From an uncultured Eubacteriales bacterium (GTDB lineage: Bacteria > Bacillota > Clostridia > Christensenellales > Aristaeellaceae), in contig CADAKE010000001.1 of NCBI GenBank assembly GCA_902788445.1, positions 1,144 through 65,143 on the forward strand: a DNA stretch of 64,000 nt. Reading direction: 5' to 3'. Shown one piece after another: positions 50,841-59,049 of this stretch (positions are counted from its first letter, which is position 1; each line of letters starts with the position of its first letter). Both the position numbers and the translations under genes were made by a program. Below the pieces are notes generated by a model. The model had not been told where the DNA came from. It made no database searches and saw only the letters and a list, made by a program, of their open reading frames with translations.

Positions 50841-52694
50841 ATGGCAAAGAAAAAAGGCTTTTTTCTGACCCGCTGGTTAAAGCGCGGCGTCCTGGGTTCC
50901 GATCAGGAAGTGCGGGATATTATGCAGGAAGAACAGGTGCAGACCCCCTTCCGCACCATGGCGAAAAACTTTTTCGGAAAGGTAACGGTGCGCATCGGCC
51001 TGTGCGGCTTCATCCTGGTTTTCCTGTTCGTGCTCATCGGCCCGTATTTCTGGGTGCTGGATTTGTCCGAGCAGGATTCCACCCTCATCAACCTGCCGCC
51101 CTCCCAGAGCATGATGAGCGTGCCCAAGGAACTCAACGGCAAGATCGCCGACATTGCCGCCGGGCGCACCTACGGCGTGGGCCTGGATACCGACGGGAAG
51201 CTGCATACCTGGGGATATACCCGCATCACTGAAAAAATCAATATGGCGGATATTCCCGAGGAAGTGCAGAAAGCGGATATCGTGATGTTCGCCGCGGGCG
51301 AAGACCACGCCGTGGCCATGGACGCTGACAAGCAGCTGTACGTGTGGGGCAACACCCGCCTGCAGCAGGGCAATTTCTCCAGCGACATGAAAAAGAAGAT
51401 GAAGAGCCCGGACGAAACCTGGGACATCATCCAGCTGGAAGCAAGCAATCAGTTTTCCGCCGCCCTGAGCAGCGACGGCACGCTGTACCTCTGGGGCAAC
51501 CCCAACGTGGCGGACATCAAAATGCGCAGCCAGTATCAGGGCAACATCGCCAAAGTGGCCCTGACGAGCAACGAATATTTCTGCCTGCTCAAGGACGGCA
51601 CCGTGGCCTACACCGGCTATAAGGACAAAGGCAGCGCGTTTGCCGCCATCCCCGAGGGCTTGCAGGGAAAAACGGTGGCGGACATTGCTTCCACCAGCAG
51701 CACCATGGCCGCCGTAACCAGCGAGGGCGAAGTGTTCGTGTGGGGAAATGCCAAGAATGGAGAAAAGACCCTGCCTGAATTTGCCGCTCCTGTGAAAAAG
51801 CTGTATGGCGGCCGGTTCCATTATACCGCCCTGCTGGAAAACGGCGACGTGGTGTGCTGGGGCAGCAATAAATACCACCAGTGCGACGTGCCCGCCAATG
51901 TGGCGCACAACGCGAATATCCGCGCGATCTATACCGGCAACTTCCAGAACTACGCCGTCATGGCCGACGGCACCGTGCAGACCTGGGGCCTGAAAGGCTT
52001 CGTTCTGGGCACCGACGGCCTGGGCCGCGATTTGCTCACCCGCATCGTCAACGGCGGCCGCGTCACCATGACGGTCGGCGCCATCTCCGTCATCATCGCT
52101 ACCATCATTGGGGTGGTGCTGGGCGGCGTCGCCGGTTACTTCGGCGGCAAGGCGGATTTGCTGATCATGCGTATCGCCGAGGTCGTAGGCGGCCTGCCCT
52201 TCATTCCCTTCGCCATGATCCTCTCCGCCGTCATTGGCTCCCGCCTCGACCCCACGCAGAAGATGTACTTAATCATGGTGGTGCTGGGCGTGCTGAGCTG
52301 GACGGGCACCTGCCGCCTCGTGCGCGCCCAGATCCTGGCCCAGCGCGAAATGGAATACGTCACCGCCGCCAAGGCCATGGGCATCAAGGAGGGCGTGATC
52401 GTGTTCCGCCATATCCTGCCCAACGTGATCTCCCTGCTGCTGGTCAGCATGACGCTGGACTTCGCCACCTGTATGCTGACGGAATCCAGCCTGTCTTACC
52501 TGGGCTTCGGCATCCCGCTGCCCACCCCCACCTGGGGCAACCTGCTGACGGGCGCGAACAACTCCATCGTGATTCAGCAGTATTGGTGGCAGTGGGTGTT
52601 CCCGGCGGCCATTTTCGGCGTTTGTACCATTTGCATCAACATGATCGGCGACGGGCTGCGGGACGCCGTAGACCCCAAGAGCGCCGAACGCTGA
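50841..52694 (+). CDS. OppC/DppC-type ABC permease with an inserted seven-repeat RCC1-like propeller
   Basis: 617 residues, twice the normal size (about 300). Residues 1-50 are a cytoplasmic N-terminus (with QTPFRTMAKNFFGK, usual for OppC), and TM1 lies at 52-70. Then come seven RCC1-type repeats, each ending in a DG.L..WG-like strand: about 105-125, 150-170, 199-219, 239-259, 282-302, 321-341 and 363-383 (e.g. AAGRTYGVGLDTDGKLHTWG, AAGEDHAVAMDADKQLYVWG). The normal permease sequence resumes at once with LGTDGLGRDLLTRI (389-402), followed by TM2-TM6 and the EAA loop YVTAAKAMGIKEGVIVFRHI. The propeller therefore sits in the first extracytoplasmic loop. Seven repeats make a closed propeller. 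It may capture ligand, dock the binding protein or contact the wall. The frame is open and codon use even, so this is not a chimaera artefact. Confidence 0.93.
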   Translation: MAKKKGFFLTRWLKRGVLGSDQEVRDIMQEEQVQTPFRTMAKNFFGKVTVRIGLCGFILVFLFVLIGPYFWVLDLSEQDSTLINLPPSQSMMSVPKELNGKIADIAAGRTYGVGLDTDGKLHTWGYTRITEKINMADIPEEVQKADIVMFAAGEDHAVAMDADKQLYVWGNTRLQQGNFSSDMKKKMKSPDETWDIIQLEASNQFSAALSSDGTLYLWGNPNVADIKMRSQYQGNIAKVALTSNEYFCLLKDGTVAYTGYKDKGSAFAAIPEGLQGKTVADIASTSSTMAAVTSEGEVFVWGNAKNGEKTLPEFAAPVKKLYGGRFHYTALLENGDVVCWGSNKYHQCDVPANVAHNANIRAIYTGNFQNYAVMADGTVQTWGLKGFVLGTDGLGRDLLTRIVNGGRVTMTVGAISVIIATIIGVVLGGVAGYFGGKADLLIMRIAEVVGGLPFIPFAMILSAVIGSRLDPTQKMYLIMVVLGVLSWTGTCRLVRAQILAQREMEYVTAAKAMGIKEGVIVFRHILPNVISLLLVSMTLDFATCMLTESSLSYLGFGIPLPTPTWGNLLTGANNSIVIQQYWWQWVFPAAIFGVCTICINMIGDGLRDAVDPKSAER

Positions 52695-52709
52695 GGGGGT
52701 GGATGAAAT

Positions 52710-53711
52710 ATGGCATTGCTTGAATTGAATGATCTGCATACGTTTTTCACCACCAAGCGCGGGATCGTGAAGGCTGTGAACGGCGTATCCTATTCCGTGG
52801 ACGCGGGCAGGACGCTGGGCGTCGTGGGCGAATCAGGCTCCGGCAAAAGCGTGTCCGCCATGAGCATTTTGCAGCTTTTGGACGGAAACGGGTATATCGA
52901 CTCCGGCAGCATCCAGTTTAACGGACGCGAACTGACCAAGCTGACCCGCACCGATATGTATAAGATTCGCGGCAATGAAATCTCCGTGATTTTCCAGGAG
53001 CCGATGACCAGCCTGAACCCCGTGTTTACCGTGGAAAAGCAGGTGTCCGAGCCTTTTATGATTCACCAGGGCATGAACAAGAAGGAAGCCAAGGCCAAGG
53101 TGATCGAAATGCTCAAGGACGTGAAAATCCCCAACCCGGAAACCGTGGCAAAGCAATATCCCCATCAGCTGTCCGGCGGTATGCGCCAGCGCGTGATGAT
53201 TGCCATGGCGCTGGCCTGTCGGCCGAAGCTGCTCATCGCCGACGAGCCCACCACGGCCCTGGATGTGACCATTCAGGCGCAGATTCTCAAGCTGATGAAC
53301 GAGCTGAAAAAGGAGCATGGCACCTCCATCCTCTTCATCACCCACGACCTGGGCGTAATCGCCCAGATGGCGGACGACGTGGCGGTGATGTACTGCGGCC
53401 AGGTGGTGGAAATGGCTCCCGCCCGCACCATCTTTACCAAGAGCGAATTCTCCCACCCCTACACCGAAGGGCTGATGACCTCCATCCCCCGGCTGGACAC
53501 GCCTGCCAACGAGCGGCTGGACGCGATTCCCGGCGCGGTGCCCCATCCCCTGGATTTGCCCAAGGGCTGCAAATTCGCGCCCCGCTGCAAATACTGCACG
53601 CAAAAGTGCATGGAGGAAGAACCCAGCCTGACCGAAGTGGTTCCCGGCCAGCAAGTGCGCTGTTTCTATCCCAGAAAGGAGGAGCGTCATGCAAGCCTCG
53701 CCCAAAAGTGA
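52710..53711 (+). CDS. Oligopeptide ABC transporter ATPase (OppD/DppD type)
   Basis: A 333-residue ATPase with Walker [14 protein letters not shown] (residues 41 onward), Q-loop [11 protein letters not shown], signature [16 protein letters not shown], Walker [15 protein letters not shown] and H-loop [10 protein letters not shown]. The C-terminal oligopeptide-ATPase extension holds the Cys pattern [14 protein letters not shown], which binds a [4Fe-4S] cluster in some relatives. Size is normal. It overlaps the OppF gene by 23 bases. Confidence 0.95.
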   Translation: MALLELNDLHTFFTTKRGIVKAVNGVSYSVDAGRTLGVVGESGSGKSVSAMSILQLLDGNGYIDSGSIQFNGRELTKLTRTDMYKIRGNEISVIFQEPMTSLNPVFTVEKQVSEPFMIHQGMNKKEAKAKVIEMLKDVKIPNPETVAKQYPHQLSGGMRQRVMIAMALACRPKLLIADEPTTALDVTIQAQILKLMNELKKEHGTSILFITHDLGVIAQMADDVAVMYCGQVVEMAPARTIFTKSEFSHPYTEGLMTSIPRLDTPANERLDAIPGAVPHPLDLPKGCKFAPRCKYCTQKCMEEEPSLTEVVPGQQVRCFYPRKEERHASLAQK

Positions 53712-55248
53712 ACGCAAGCCCCTGCTGAAAATCAGCAATTTAAAACAATATTTTCCGCTCAAAACCAAAGGCCTGTTCGTGAAAGCAAACGACGGGGTTA
53801 CCCTGGATATTTACGAGGGTGAAACGCTGGGCCTTGTGGGTGAGTCCGGCTGCGGCAAAAGCACCCTGGGCCGCACCATTCTGCAGCTCTACCGCCAGAC
53901 GGACGGCCGCACCATGTATTATGGCAAAACGCTGGACGATATTGCCCCGCGTTATATGGGCGAAACCATCAGCAACCTGGATAAGCTCAAAGCCCGTTTA
54001 AAGGAACTGGAACAGAAGCGCGACCAGATTGAAAAAGAATACAACGCTTTGCCCGCGGGCAAAGAAAAATTCGCCAAGCAGAATGAGCTGCAAACGGCGC
54101 GCAAGCAGGCCAACGACGCGTTCCTGGATATGACGAATATCTTGGGCGGCTTCCTGCTGGCCGAAGACACCAAACCCGTGATTGAAATCTTCACGCGCAT
54201 GTACGAGCATTCCTCGAAGCAATGCCGTCTGGAGCAGAAGCTGGACGACGCGGCGCTGGATTTGGAGGACGCGAAGTTCGCCGTTCAAACCGCCCGGAAA
54301 GCCGGGAAAAAGACCGACGCAGCGCAGCGCAAGCAGGACGCGGCGCAGGAAAAGGTGAACGAAATCCAGCGGGAAATTGATGAGGTGAAGGGCCAGCTCA
54401 AAACGATCCGCGGGCAAATTGATCAAATGCGGAGCGCCTACGCGGGCAATCCAGAATTTGAACGGCTGGAGGCTTACCGGGATGACGGCATCGACCTGGC
54501 CCGCCTTACCTATAATGAAATCCGCCTCCTGCGCAGCGATCTGCAAATGATTTTCCAAGATCCTTATTCCTCCCTGAATCCCCGCATGACCGTGGGCCAG
54601 ATCATTTCCGAGGGCATGATGGCCCATAAGATGTTCAAGAAAAACGACGCGCGGCTTCAGGAATATATCATCAAGGTGATGGAAGACGCGGGCCTGCAGG
54701 CTTACTTCATCCACCGCTATCCCCACCAGTTTTCCGGCGGCCAGCGGCAGCGTATCGGCATTGCCCGTTCCCTTGCCGTGCAGCCCAAATTCGTGGTGTG
54801 CGACGAGGCCGTCAGCGCCCTGGACGTGTCCATCCAAAGCCAGATCATCAACCTGCTCCAGGATTTGAAGGAGCAGCGCAATCTGACGTATCTGTTCATC
54901 ACCCATGACCTGTCTGTGGTCAAGTATATTTCCGACAGGATCGGGGTGATGTACCTGGGCAATATCGTAGAACTGGCTGATTCCCAGGAAATTTTCAGCC
55001 ATCCGCTGCACCCCTACACCGAAGCGCTCATGAACGCCATTCCCACCACCGATGTGGAAAACAGCCGGGAACTGCATGTGCTGGAAGGGGATATCCCCTC
55101 CCCCGTCAATCCGCCCAAGGGCTGCAAATTCCACACCCGCTGCAAGTATTGCACCGAGGTCTGCGAGCATGTGGAGCCCGAATGGGTGGAGGCCGCGCCG
55201 AACCACTTTGTGGCCTGCCATCATATGCTCGGCTGCAATGAGGAATAA
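53689..55248 (+). CDS. OppF/DppF-type ATPase with a large coiled-coil insertion
   Basis: 519 residues instead of about 320-340. Walker A GESGCGKS is at 51-58, but the Q-loop FQDPYSSLNP comes only near 289-298, where about 55 residues of spacing are normal. The extra part (roughly 88-272) is rich in Lys, Glu, Gln and Ala with heptad patterns (DKLKARLKELEQKRDQIEKE, and KVNEIQREIDEVKGQLKTIR), interrupted by ILGGFLLAEDTKPVIEIFTRMYEH. It should form an antiparallel coiled coil projecting from the ATPase. After it, signature FSGGQRQRIGIAR, Walker B FVVCDEAVSALD, H-loop THDLSVVKYI and the CKFHTRCKYCTEVC extension are normal. The ATG follows AAAGGAGGAG inside the OppD end. Possible roles: partner recruitment or cytoplasmic scaffolding. 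Confidence 0.93.
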   Translation: MQASPKSERKPLLKISNLKQYFPLKTKGLFVKANDGVTLDIYEGETLGLVGESGCGKSTLGRTILQLYRQTDGRTMYYGKTLDDIAPRYMGETISNLDKLKARLKELEQKRDQIEKEYNALPAGKEKFAKQNELQTARKQANDAFLDMTNILGGFLLAEDTKPVIEIFTRMYEHSSKQCRLEQKLDDAALDLEDAKFAVQTARKAGKKTDAAQRKQDAAQEKVNEIQREIDEVKGQLKTIRGQIDQMRSAYAGNPEFERLEAYRDDGIDLARLTYNEIRLLRSDLQMIFQDPYSSLNPRMTVGQIISEGMMAHKMFKKNDARLQEYIIKVMEDAGLQAYFIHRYPHQFSGGQRQRIGIARSLAVQPKFVVCDEAVSALDVSIQSQIINLLQDLKEQRNLTYLFITHDLSVVKYISDRIGVMYLGNIVELADSQEIFSHPLHPYTEALMNAIPTTDVENSRELHVLEGDIPSPVNPPKGCKFHTRCKYCTEVCEHVEPEWVEAAPNHFVACHHMLGCNEE

Positions 55249-55251
55249 GCC

Positions 55252-55467
55252 ATGCTGTTTGAAGGACGGTTCAATAAGGCCCGGCAGCTTCAGAAGGAAG
55301 CGATGGAAGGAAAGGAACGGGCTTTTGATCAGGAAAACCTTTCCGATCTCCTGGAAAAAAACGACACGCTCGCCCTGATCCTCTCCGCGCTGATTACCAT
55401 TTTGCCCGTTGCCCTGCTGGCGCTGGGCGTGATCAGCCTGCTGGGATATCTGTTCGTGGTGAGGTAG
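55252..55467 (+). CDS. Small single-pass membrane protein of the opp operon
   Basis: A 71-residue product starting three bases after the OppF stop. Residues 1-38 are hydrophilic and helical (LLEKN, EGRFNKARQLQKEAMEGKER); residues 42-68 form one membrane helix (LALILSALITILPVALLALG), and it ends VVR. GAGGAA within the end of OppF serves as ribosome site. The tight spacing, intact frame and the terminator directly after it support a real gene. It may be an accessory subunit for the unusual permease or ATPase. No family recognised. Confidence 0.65.
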   Translation: MLFEGRFNKARQLQKEAMEGKERAFDQENLSDLLEKNDTLALILSALITILPVALLALGVISLLGYLFVVR

Positions 55468-55490
55468 GAGCTTTCGTATCCGGATAAATG

Positions 55491-55527
55491 AAAACGGAAC
55501 TGCTGTGAATGCGGCTCCGTTTTTTTG
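55491..55527 (+). terminator. Terminator of the oligopeptide transporter operon
   Basis: ACGGAACTGC pairs imperfectly with GCGGCTCCGT, followed by seven or more T residues. Confidence 0.78.
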
Positions 55528-55582
55528 AGTCATATGCTTTTTTCTAAACTGCTGGCCGTCTTTTTCGGTCAACAGTTGACCA

Positions 55583-56125
55583 GTGAAAAAGGATCAGATA
55601 TCGAGGGAGGGGATTTTTACGTTTCTCCTTGAAACGGACAGACTGGTGATCACCGAATTCACGCCGGACATGGCCCGGGCCGTGCACGAAAACTCGCTGG
55701 ATGAGGACACCCGGCGATTCGTTCCCGACGAAGTGTTTGAAACCGTGGAGGAAGCCGCGGACACTATCGCCTTTTTGATGGAGCGGTATGCAGCCAACGA
55801 AGGCCCGCTGGTGTATCCCGTGCTGCTCAAGGAAGGAACGGTTATCGGCTACGTGCAGGCCGTCCCGATGGCGGGCGGCGCATGGGAGATCGGCTATCAC
55901 ATCGCCAGCCGCTACACCAGGAGGGGCTACGCCACCGAAGCCGTCGCCGCTTTCCTGCCGGTTATCGTGGAAAAACTCGGCCTGGATACGATCATCGGGA
56001 TCTGCGTCGCGGAGAATACCGCGTCCCGCAAGGTCATGGAAAAATGCGGCTTTGAACTGAAGTTCGAGGGCGTCGGCAGCTATCAGGGCCAGCAGCGGCC
56101 CATCTGCCGTTATCAGTACAAATAG
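55583..56125 (+). CDS. GNAT-family N-acetyltransferase
   Basis: About 170-180 residues with a RimJ/RimL-type GNAT fold: LLETDRLVITEFTPDMARAVHEN at the start, WEIGYHIASRYTRRGYATEAVAA as the acetyl-CoA-binding strand and loop, and NTASRKVMEKCGFELKFEG near the end. The substrate is unknown. The start is unclear: GTG 55583 has no ribosome site, whereas a strong GGGAGGGG (55605-55612) lies inside the frame with only the rare codon ATT (55613) in reach before FTFLLETDR. Monocistronic. Confidence 0.85.
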   Translation: MKKDQISREGIFTFLLETDRLVITEFTPDMARAVHENSLDEDTRRFVPDEVFETVEEAADTIAFLMERYAANEGPLVYPVLLKEGTVIGYVQAVPMAGGAWEIGYHIASRYTRRGYATEAVAAFLPVIVEKLGLDTIIGICVAENTASRKVMEKCGFELKFEGVGSYQGQQRPICRYQYK

Positions 56126-56133
56126 AGGATTTC

Positions 56134-56751
56134 TCAGCGGATAAAGTTCATGAACTGCGTATGGCGCACGTCCGGCTTGCCGAACTGCTCCTTCCCCGCC
56201 TGGATAGATTTGAGCAGGAACACCATGTTCGTCGCCATGTTGCGGATGGTTTCCACGCCTTCCACGTCGGCCATCACGTCTTCCGCCCGGTAGCCGTGCA
56301 CGTCGTTCCAGTAGGTGCTGGGCACGGTGGGCATACCGGAAATGCCGAAGAACTGGTTCATGGCCTCAAAGGTGGCGCTGTTGCCGCCGCGACGGCAGGA
56401 GACCACGGACGCGCCAACCTTCATATGCAGGTCGCAGTGCGTGCTGTAAAACAGGCGCTGCATGAAGGAAAGCACCGTGCCGTTTGGATTGCCGTAATAG
56501 ACCGGCGTGCCCACGATGATGCCGTCCGCTTCCTCCAGCTTCGGCGCGGTATCGTTCACAACGTCGTTGAAAACGCACTGCCCCAGGTCACGGCACCGGC
56601 CGCAGCCGATGCAGCCCCGCACGGCCTTGTTCCCCACATGGATTTCTTCGGTTTCAATGCCTTCCGCGTTCAGCACTTCCGCGGCCAGGGCCAAAGCGGT
56701 GTGCGTGCAGCCCTTGGCTTTCGGGCTTCCGTTGATCAGCAATACCTTCAT
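56134..56751 (-). CDS. NADPH-dependent FMN reductase / flavodoxin-like protein
   Basis: A 205-residue protein of the iron-sulfur-flavoprotein-like NAD(P)H oxidoreductase group: LLINGSPKAKGCTHTAL (FMN phosphate loop), GCIGCGRCRDLGQC with clustered Cys residues at about 47-59, GTPVYYGNPNGTVLSFMQR, and VVSCRRGGNSATFEAM. The Cys set could hold an Fe-S cluster or be redox-active. AAGGTGAGAG precedes the start. Convergent with the GNAT gene with an eight-base gap. Confidence 0.88.
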   Translation of the reverse strand: MKVLLINGSPKAKGCTHTALALAAEVLNAEGIETEEIHVGNKAVRGCIGCGRCRDLGQCVFNDVVNDTAPKLEEADGIIVGTPVYYGNPNGTVLSFMQRLFYSTHCDLHMKVGASVVSCRRGGNSATFEAMNQFFGISGMPTVPSTYWNDVHGYRAEDVMADVEGVETIRNMATNMVFLLKSIQAGKEQFGKPDVRHTQFMNFIR

Positions 56752-56979
56752 TTTCTCTCACCTTCTGTTGATTGACTTATTTCTCGGAATATTATACCAT
56801 TTTCTTCAGTTGCAGGCAATACTCCATTTGCGTAAAACAGGGCAATCGCTTACGAAATCAGCACGCTGTAAAACCACGATGTGGTTTTGCGTCTTGATTA
56901 CGTAATGATTTCTTCATAAAAAAGCAATAAATGATAGCCTTGTGCGTAAAGCATCCATATTTCCTGTCGAAAAGTTTTA

Positions 56980-57008
56980 TTGTCGCTCCTATGAATCTGT
57001 GGTAAAAT
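56980..57008 (+). promoter_or_regulatory. Sigma-A type promoter for the NAD salvage operon
   Basis: TTGTCG (56980-56985), 17 bases, TAAAAT (57003-57008). It supports the start at 57081 rather than an earlier one. Confidence 0.62.
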
Positions 57009-57080
57009 ATGACTGGAATGCACAGAATTTGCAAACCTGCTGAATATGAAATTGGATGGAAAATGATGGGAGGGCTTCCT

Positions 57081-57617
57081 ATGGGGGAAAAGAAATATCT
57101 GATCGTGGTGGACATGCAGAAGGATTTTATCGACGGTTCCCTGGGCACCCCGGAAGCCCAGGCCATCGTGCCCGGCGTGGCGGCGTACATCCGGGCGCGC
57201 AAGGCGGCTGGATACACCGTGATCGCTACCCTGGACACCCATGAAGAAAATTATTTGGACACCGCCGAGGGCAAAAAGCTGCCCGTGCGCCATTGCATCC
57301 GGGGCACGGCGGGCTGGGCGCTGAACCCGGAAATCCGGGGCGCACTGGAGGACAGCCGTCTGCTGGAGAAGCCCACCTTCGGCAGCGTGCGCCTGCCGGA
57401 GATCATCAAAGAAGAGACTGATTCAGATGATCGTTTGACCATCGAATTGCTCGGGCTTTGCACCGACATTTGCGTGGTCTCCAACACGCTGCTCTTGAAG
57501 GCCCATTTCCCGGAGGCGGATGTTCGCGTGAAAGCGGACTTGTGCGCGGGCGTGACGCCGGAAAAGCACCGGGCGGCGCTGGAAACCATGGCAAGCTGCC
57601 AGATCGACCTGATTTAA
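57081..57617 (+). CDS. pncA: Nicotinamidase-like isochorismatase-family cysteine hydrolase
   Basis: A 178-residue amidohydrolase. The catalytic triad is D11 (VVDMQKDF), K97 (LEKPTFGS) and C131 (GLCTDICVVSN); metal ligands are suggested by D52/H54 (LDTHEENY) and H71 (RHCIRG). The metal site and the operon with NadE, a NadD-like enzyme and nicotinate phosphoribosyltransferase point to nicotinamidase, which turns nicotinamide into nicotinate. ATG 57081 follows GGGAGGG and comes after the promoter. Confidence 0.88.
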   Translation: MGEKKYLIVVDMQKDFIDGSLGTPEAQAIVPGVAAYIRARKAAGYTVIATLDTHEENYLDTAEGKKLPVRHCIRGTAGWALNPEIRGALEDSRLLEKPTFGSVRLPEIIKEETDSDDRLTIELLGLCTDICVVSNTLLLKAHFPEADVRVKADLCAGVTPEKHRAALETMASCQIDLI

Positions 57618-57635
57618 ATAGAGGGGGATAATCGA

Positions 57636-58421
57636 ATGAAAGCATATCAGTTTGACGCGGAAAAAATCCGGGATGGCCTGGTGGACGCGCTGCGGCGGGT
57701 GGCGAAGGAGCAGGGCTTCACCCGCGTGGTGCTGGGCATTTCCGGCGGCAAGGATTCCACTGTTACCGCGGCCATCTGCGCCAGGGCCCTGGGCAGGGAA
57801 AACGTGTACGGCGTGATGCTGCCCGACGGGGTGCAGAAGGATTTGTCCGACAGCCAGCGGGTGTGCGAAGCGCTGGGCATTCAGCGCCGCATCGTCAACA
57901 TCGGCGCGATGCATGAAGCGCTGAAGGCCGTCACCGACCAGCAGGGCGAAGGGGCCTCGGCAGGGGAATTTTCCATTCCCGTCAGCCGGGCCAGCGACGT
58001 GAACGTGGGGCCGCGCCTGCGCATGACCACGCTGCGCTACATCGCCCAGGCGCTCGGCGCGCGGCTGGCGGGCACCGGCAACCTGAGCGAAATCACCGTG
58101 GGCTACTGCACCAAGGACGGCGACACCTCCTGTGACTTTTCCATGCTCGGAATGCTGACCAGCGTGGAGGTGGTGCAGGTGGGCCTGACCATGCCGGAAT
58201 TGCCCCGCGACCTGGTGGAAAAGACGCCCTCGGACGGCCTGACCGGCAGGAGCGACGAGGAAAACCTGGGCGTTTCCTATCAGGACATTCACAAATATAT
58301 CCGCCTGGGCACCTGCGGAAACGAAGAAACAGACGCAAAAATCCGCGCCAAGGAGCGGGCCAATATGCACAAGCGCCGGATGCCCGCGGTGCTGAATCCT
58401 TTCGCCGGGGAGGAAGCATGA
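57636..58421 (+). CDS. nadE: NAD+ synthetase (ammonia-dependent type)
   Basis: A 261-residue enzyme that amidates nicotinate adenine dinucleotide to NAD+. The ATP-pyrophosphatase P-loop SGGKDS is at 36-41. Other family motifs: RLRMTTLRYIAQALGARLAGTGNLSE, GYCTKDGD, PSDGLTGRSDEENLGVSY. It lacks a glutaminase domain and so depends on free ammonia. GAGGGGG precedes the ATG; 18 bases from pncA. Confidence 0.95.
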   Translation: MKAYQFDAEKIRDGLVDALRRVAKEQGFTRVVLGISGGKDSTVTAAICARALGRENVYGVMLPDGVQKDLSDSQRVCEALGIQRRIVNIGAMHEALKAVTDQQGEGASAGEFSIPVSRASDVNVGPRLRMTTLRYIAQALGARLAGTGNLSEITVGYCTKDGDTSCDFSMLGMLTSVEVVQVGLTMPELPRDLVEKTPSDGLTGRSDEENLGVSYQDIHKYIRLGTCGNEETDAKIRAKERANMHKRRMPAVLNPFAGEEA

Positions 58422-58422
58422 C

Positions 58423-59028
58423 ATGGAACGGGCGCTGGCCTTTTTCGGCGCGTTCAACCCGCCGACCGTGGCGCACCTGAGCCTCGCCGAGTTCGCCTTG
58501 CGGCAGACGGGACGGGAGCGCGTGGTGTTCGTCCCTTCCCAAAGCGCTTACATCCGGGACGATCAGGGCAAGGATTTTGCCTATGACAACGCAAAGCGTT
58601 TTTCCATGCTGCAAGCGGCGGCGGAAAGCCGCCCCTGGATGCGGGTGACGGACTGGGAACTGCGCCAGGAAAAACAGCCCCGCACCTATGAAACGCTTGT
58701 GCATCTGCGGGAAGAAGGGATTCAGGCGGCGCTGCTTTTGGGCTCGGACAAGCTGCCGGAACTGGAACACGGGTGGCAGCACGTGAACGGGATCGCTCGG
58801 GAGTTTGGCATCGTGTGCCTGGCCCGGGGGGACGACGCCTGCCGGGAGCTTTTGCGGGACGACCCATATTTATCTTCCCTGGCGCCGTTTATCCAAATCC
58901 TCGACACCCCGCGGACCACCCGCCATGTTTCCTCCACCGCCGTGCGCCAGCGCGTGGCCAAGCTGCGGGAGATCGAAGAAGAATTAAGCGGGCTGGTGCC
59001 GCGGGAAATATTGCCGCTGCTCAAATGA
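58423..59028 (+). CDS. nadD: Nicotinate-nucleotide adenylyltransferase-like protein
   Basis: A 201-residue nucleotidylyltransferase. The N-terminal GAFNPPTVAH (residues 9-18) takes the place of the usual GSFDPPHxGH: the first His of the HxGH-type pair reads Thr and the Gly reads Ala, so the site is atypical. Conserved later parts are GSDKLPEL (ligand loop) and VSSTAVRQRV (ISST-x-R motif). Placed between nadE and pncB, it should adenylate nicotinate mononucleotide, but the altered motif leaves room for low activity and for a second NadD elsewhere. One base separates it from nadE. Confidence 0.75.
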   Translation: MERALAFFGAFNPPTVAHLSLAEFALRQTGRERVVFVPSQSAYIRDDQGKDFAYDNAKRFSMLQAAAESRPWMRVTDWELRQEKQPRTYETLVHLREEGIQAALLLGSDKLPELEHGWQHVNGIAREFGIVCLARGDDACRELLRDDPYLSSLAPFIQILDTPRTTRHVSSTAVRQRVAKLREIEEELSGLVPREILPLLK

Positions 59029-59049
59029 TTTTTTCTGGAGGGAGAGACC

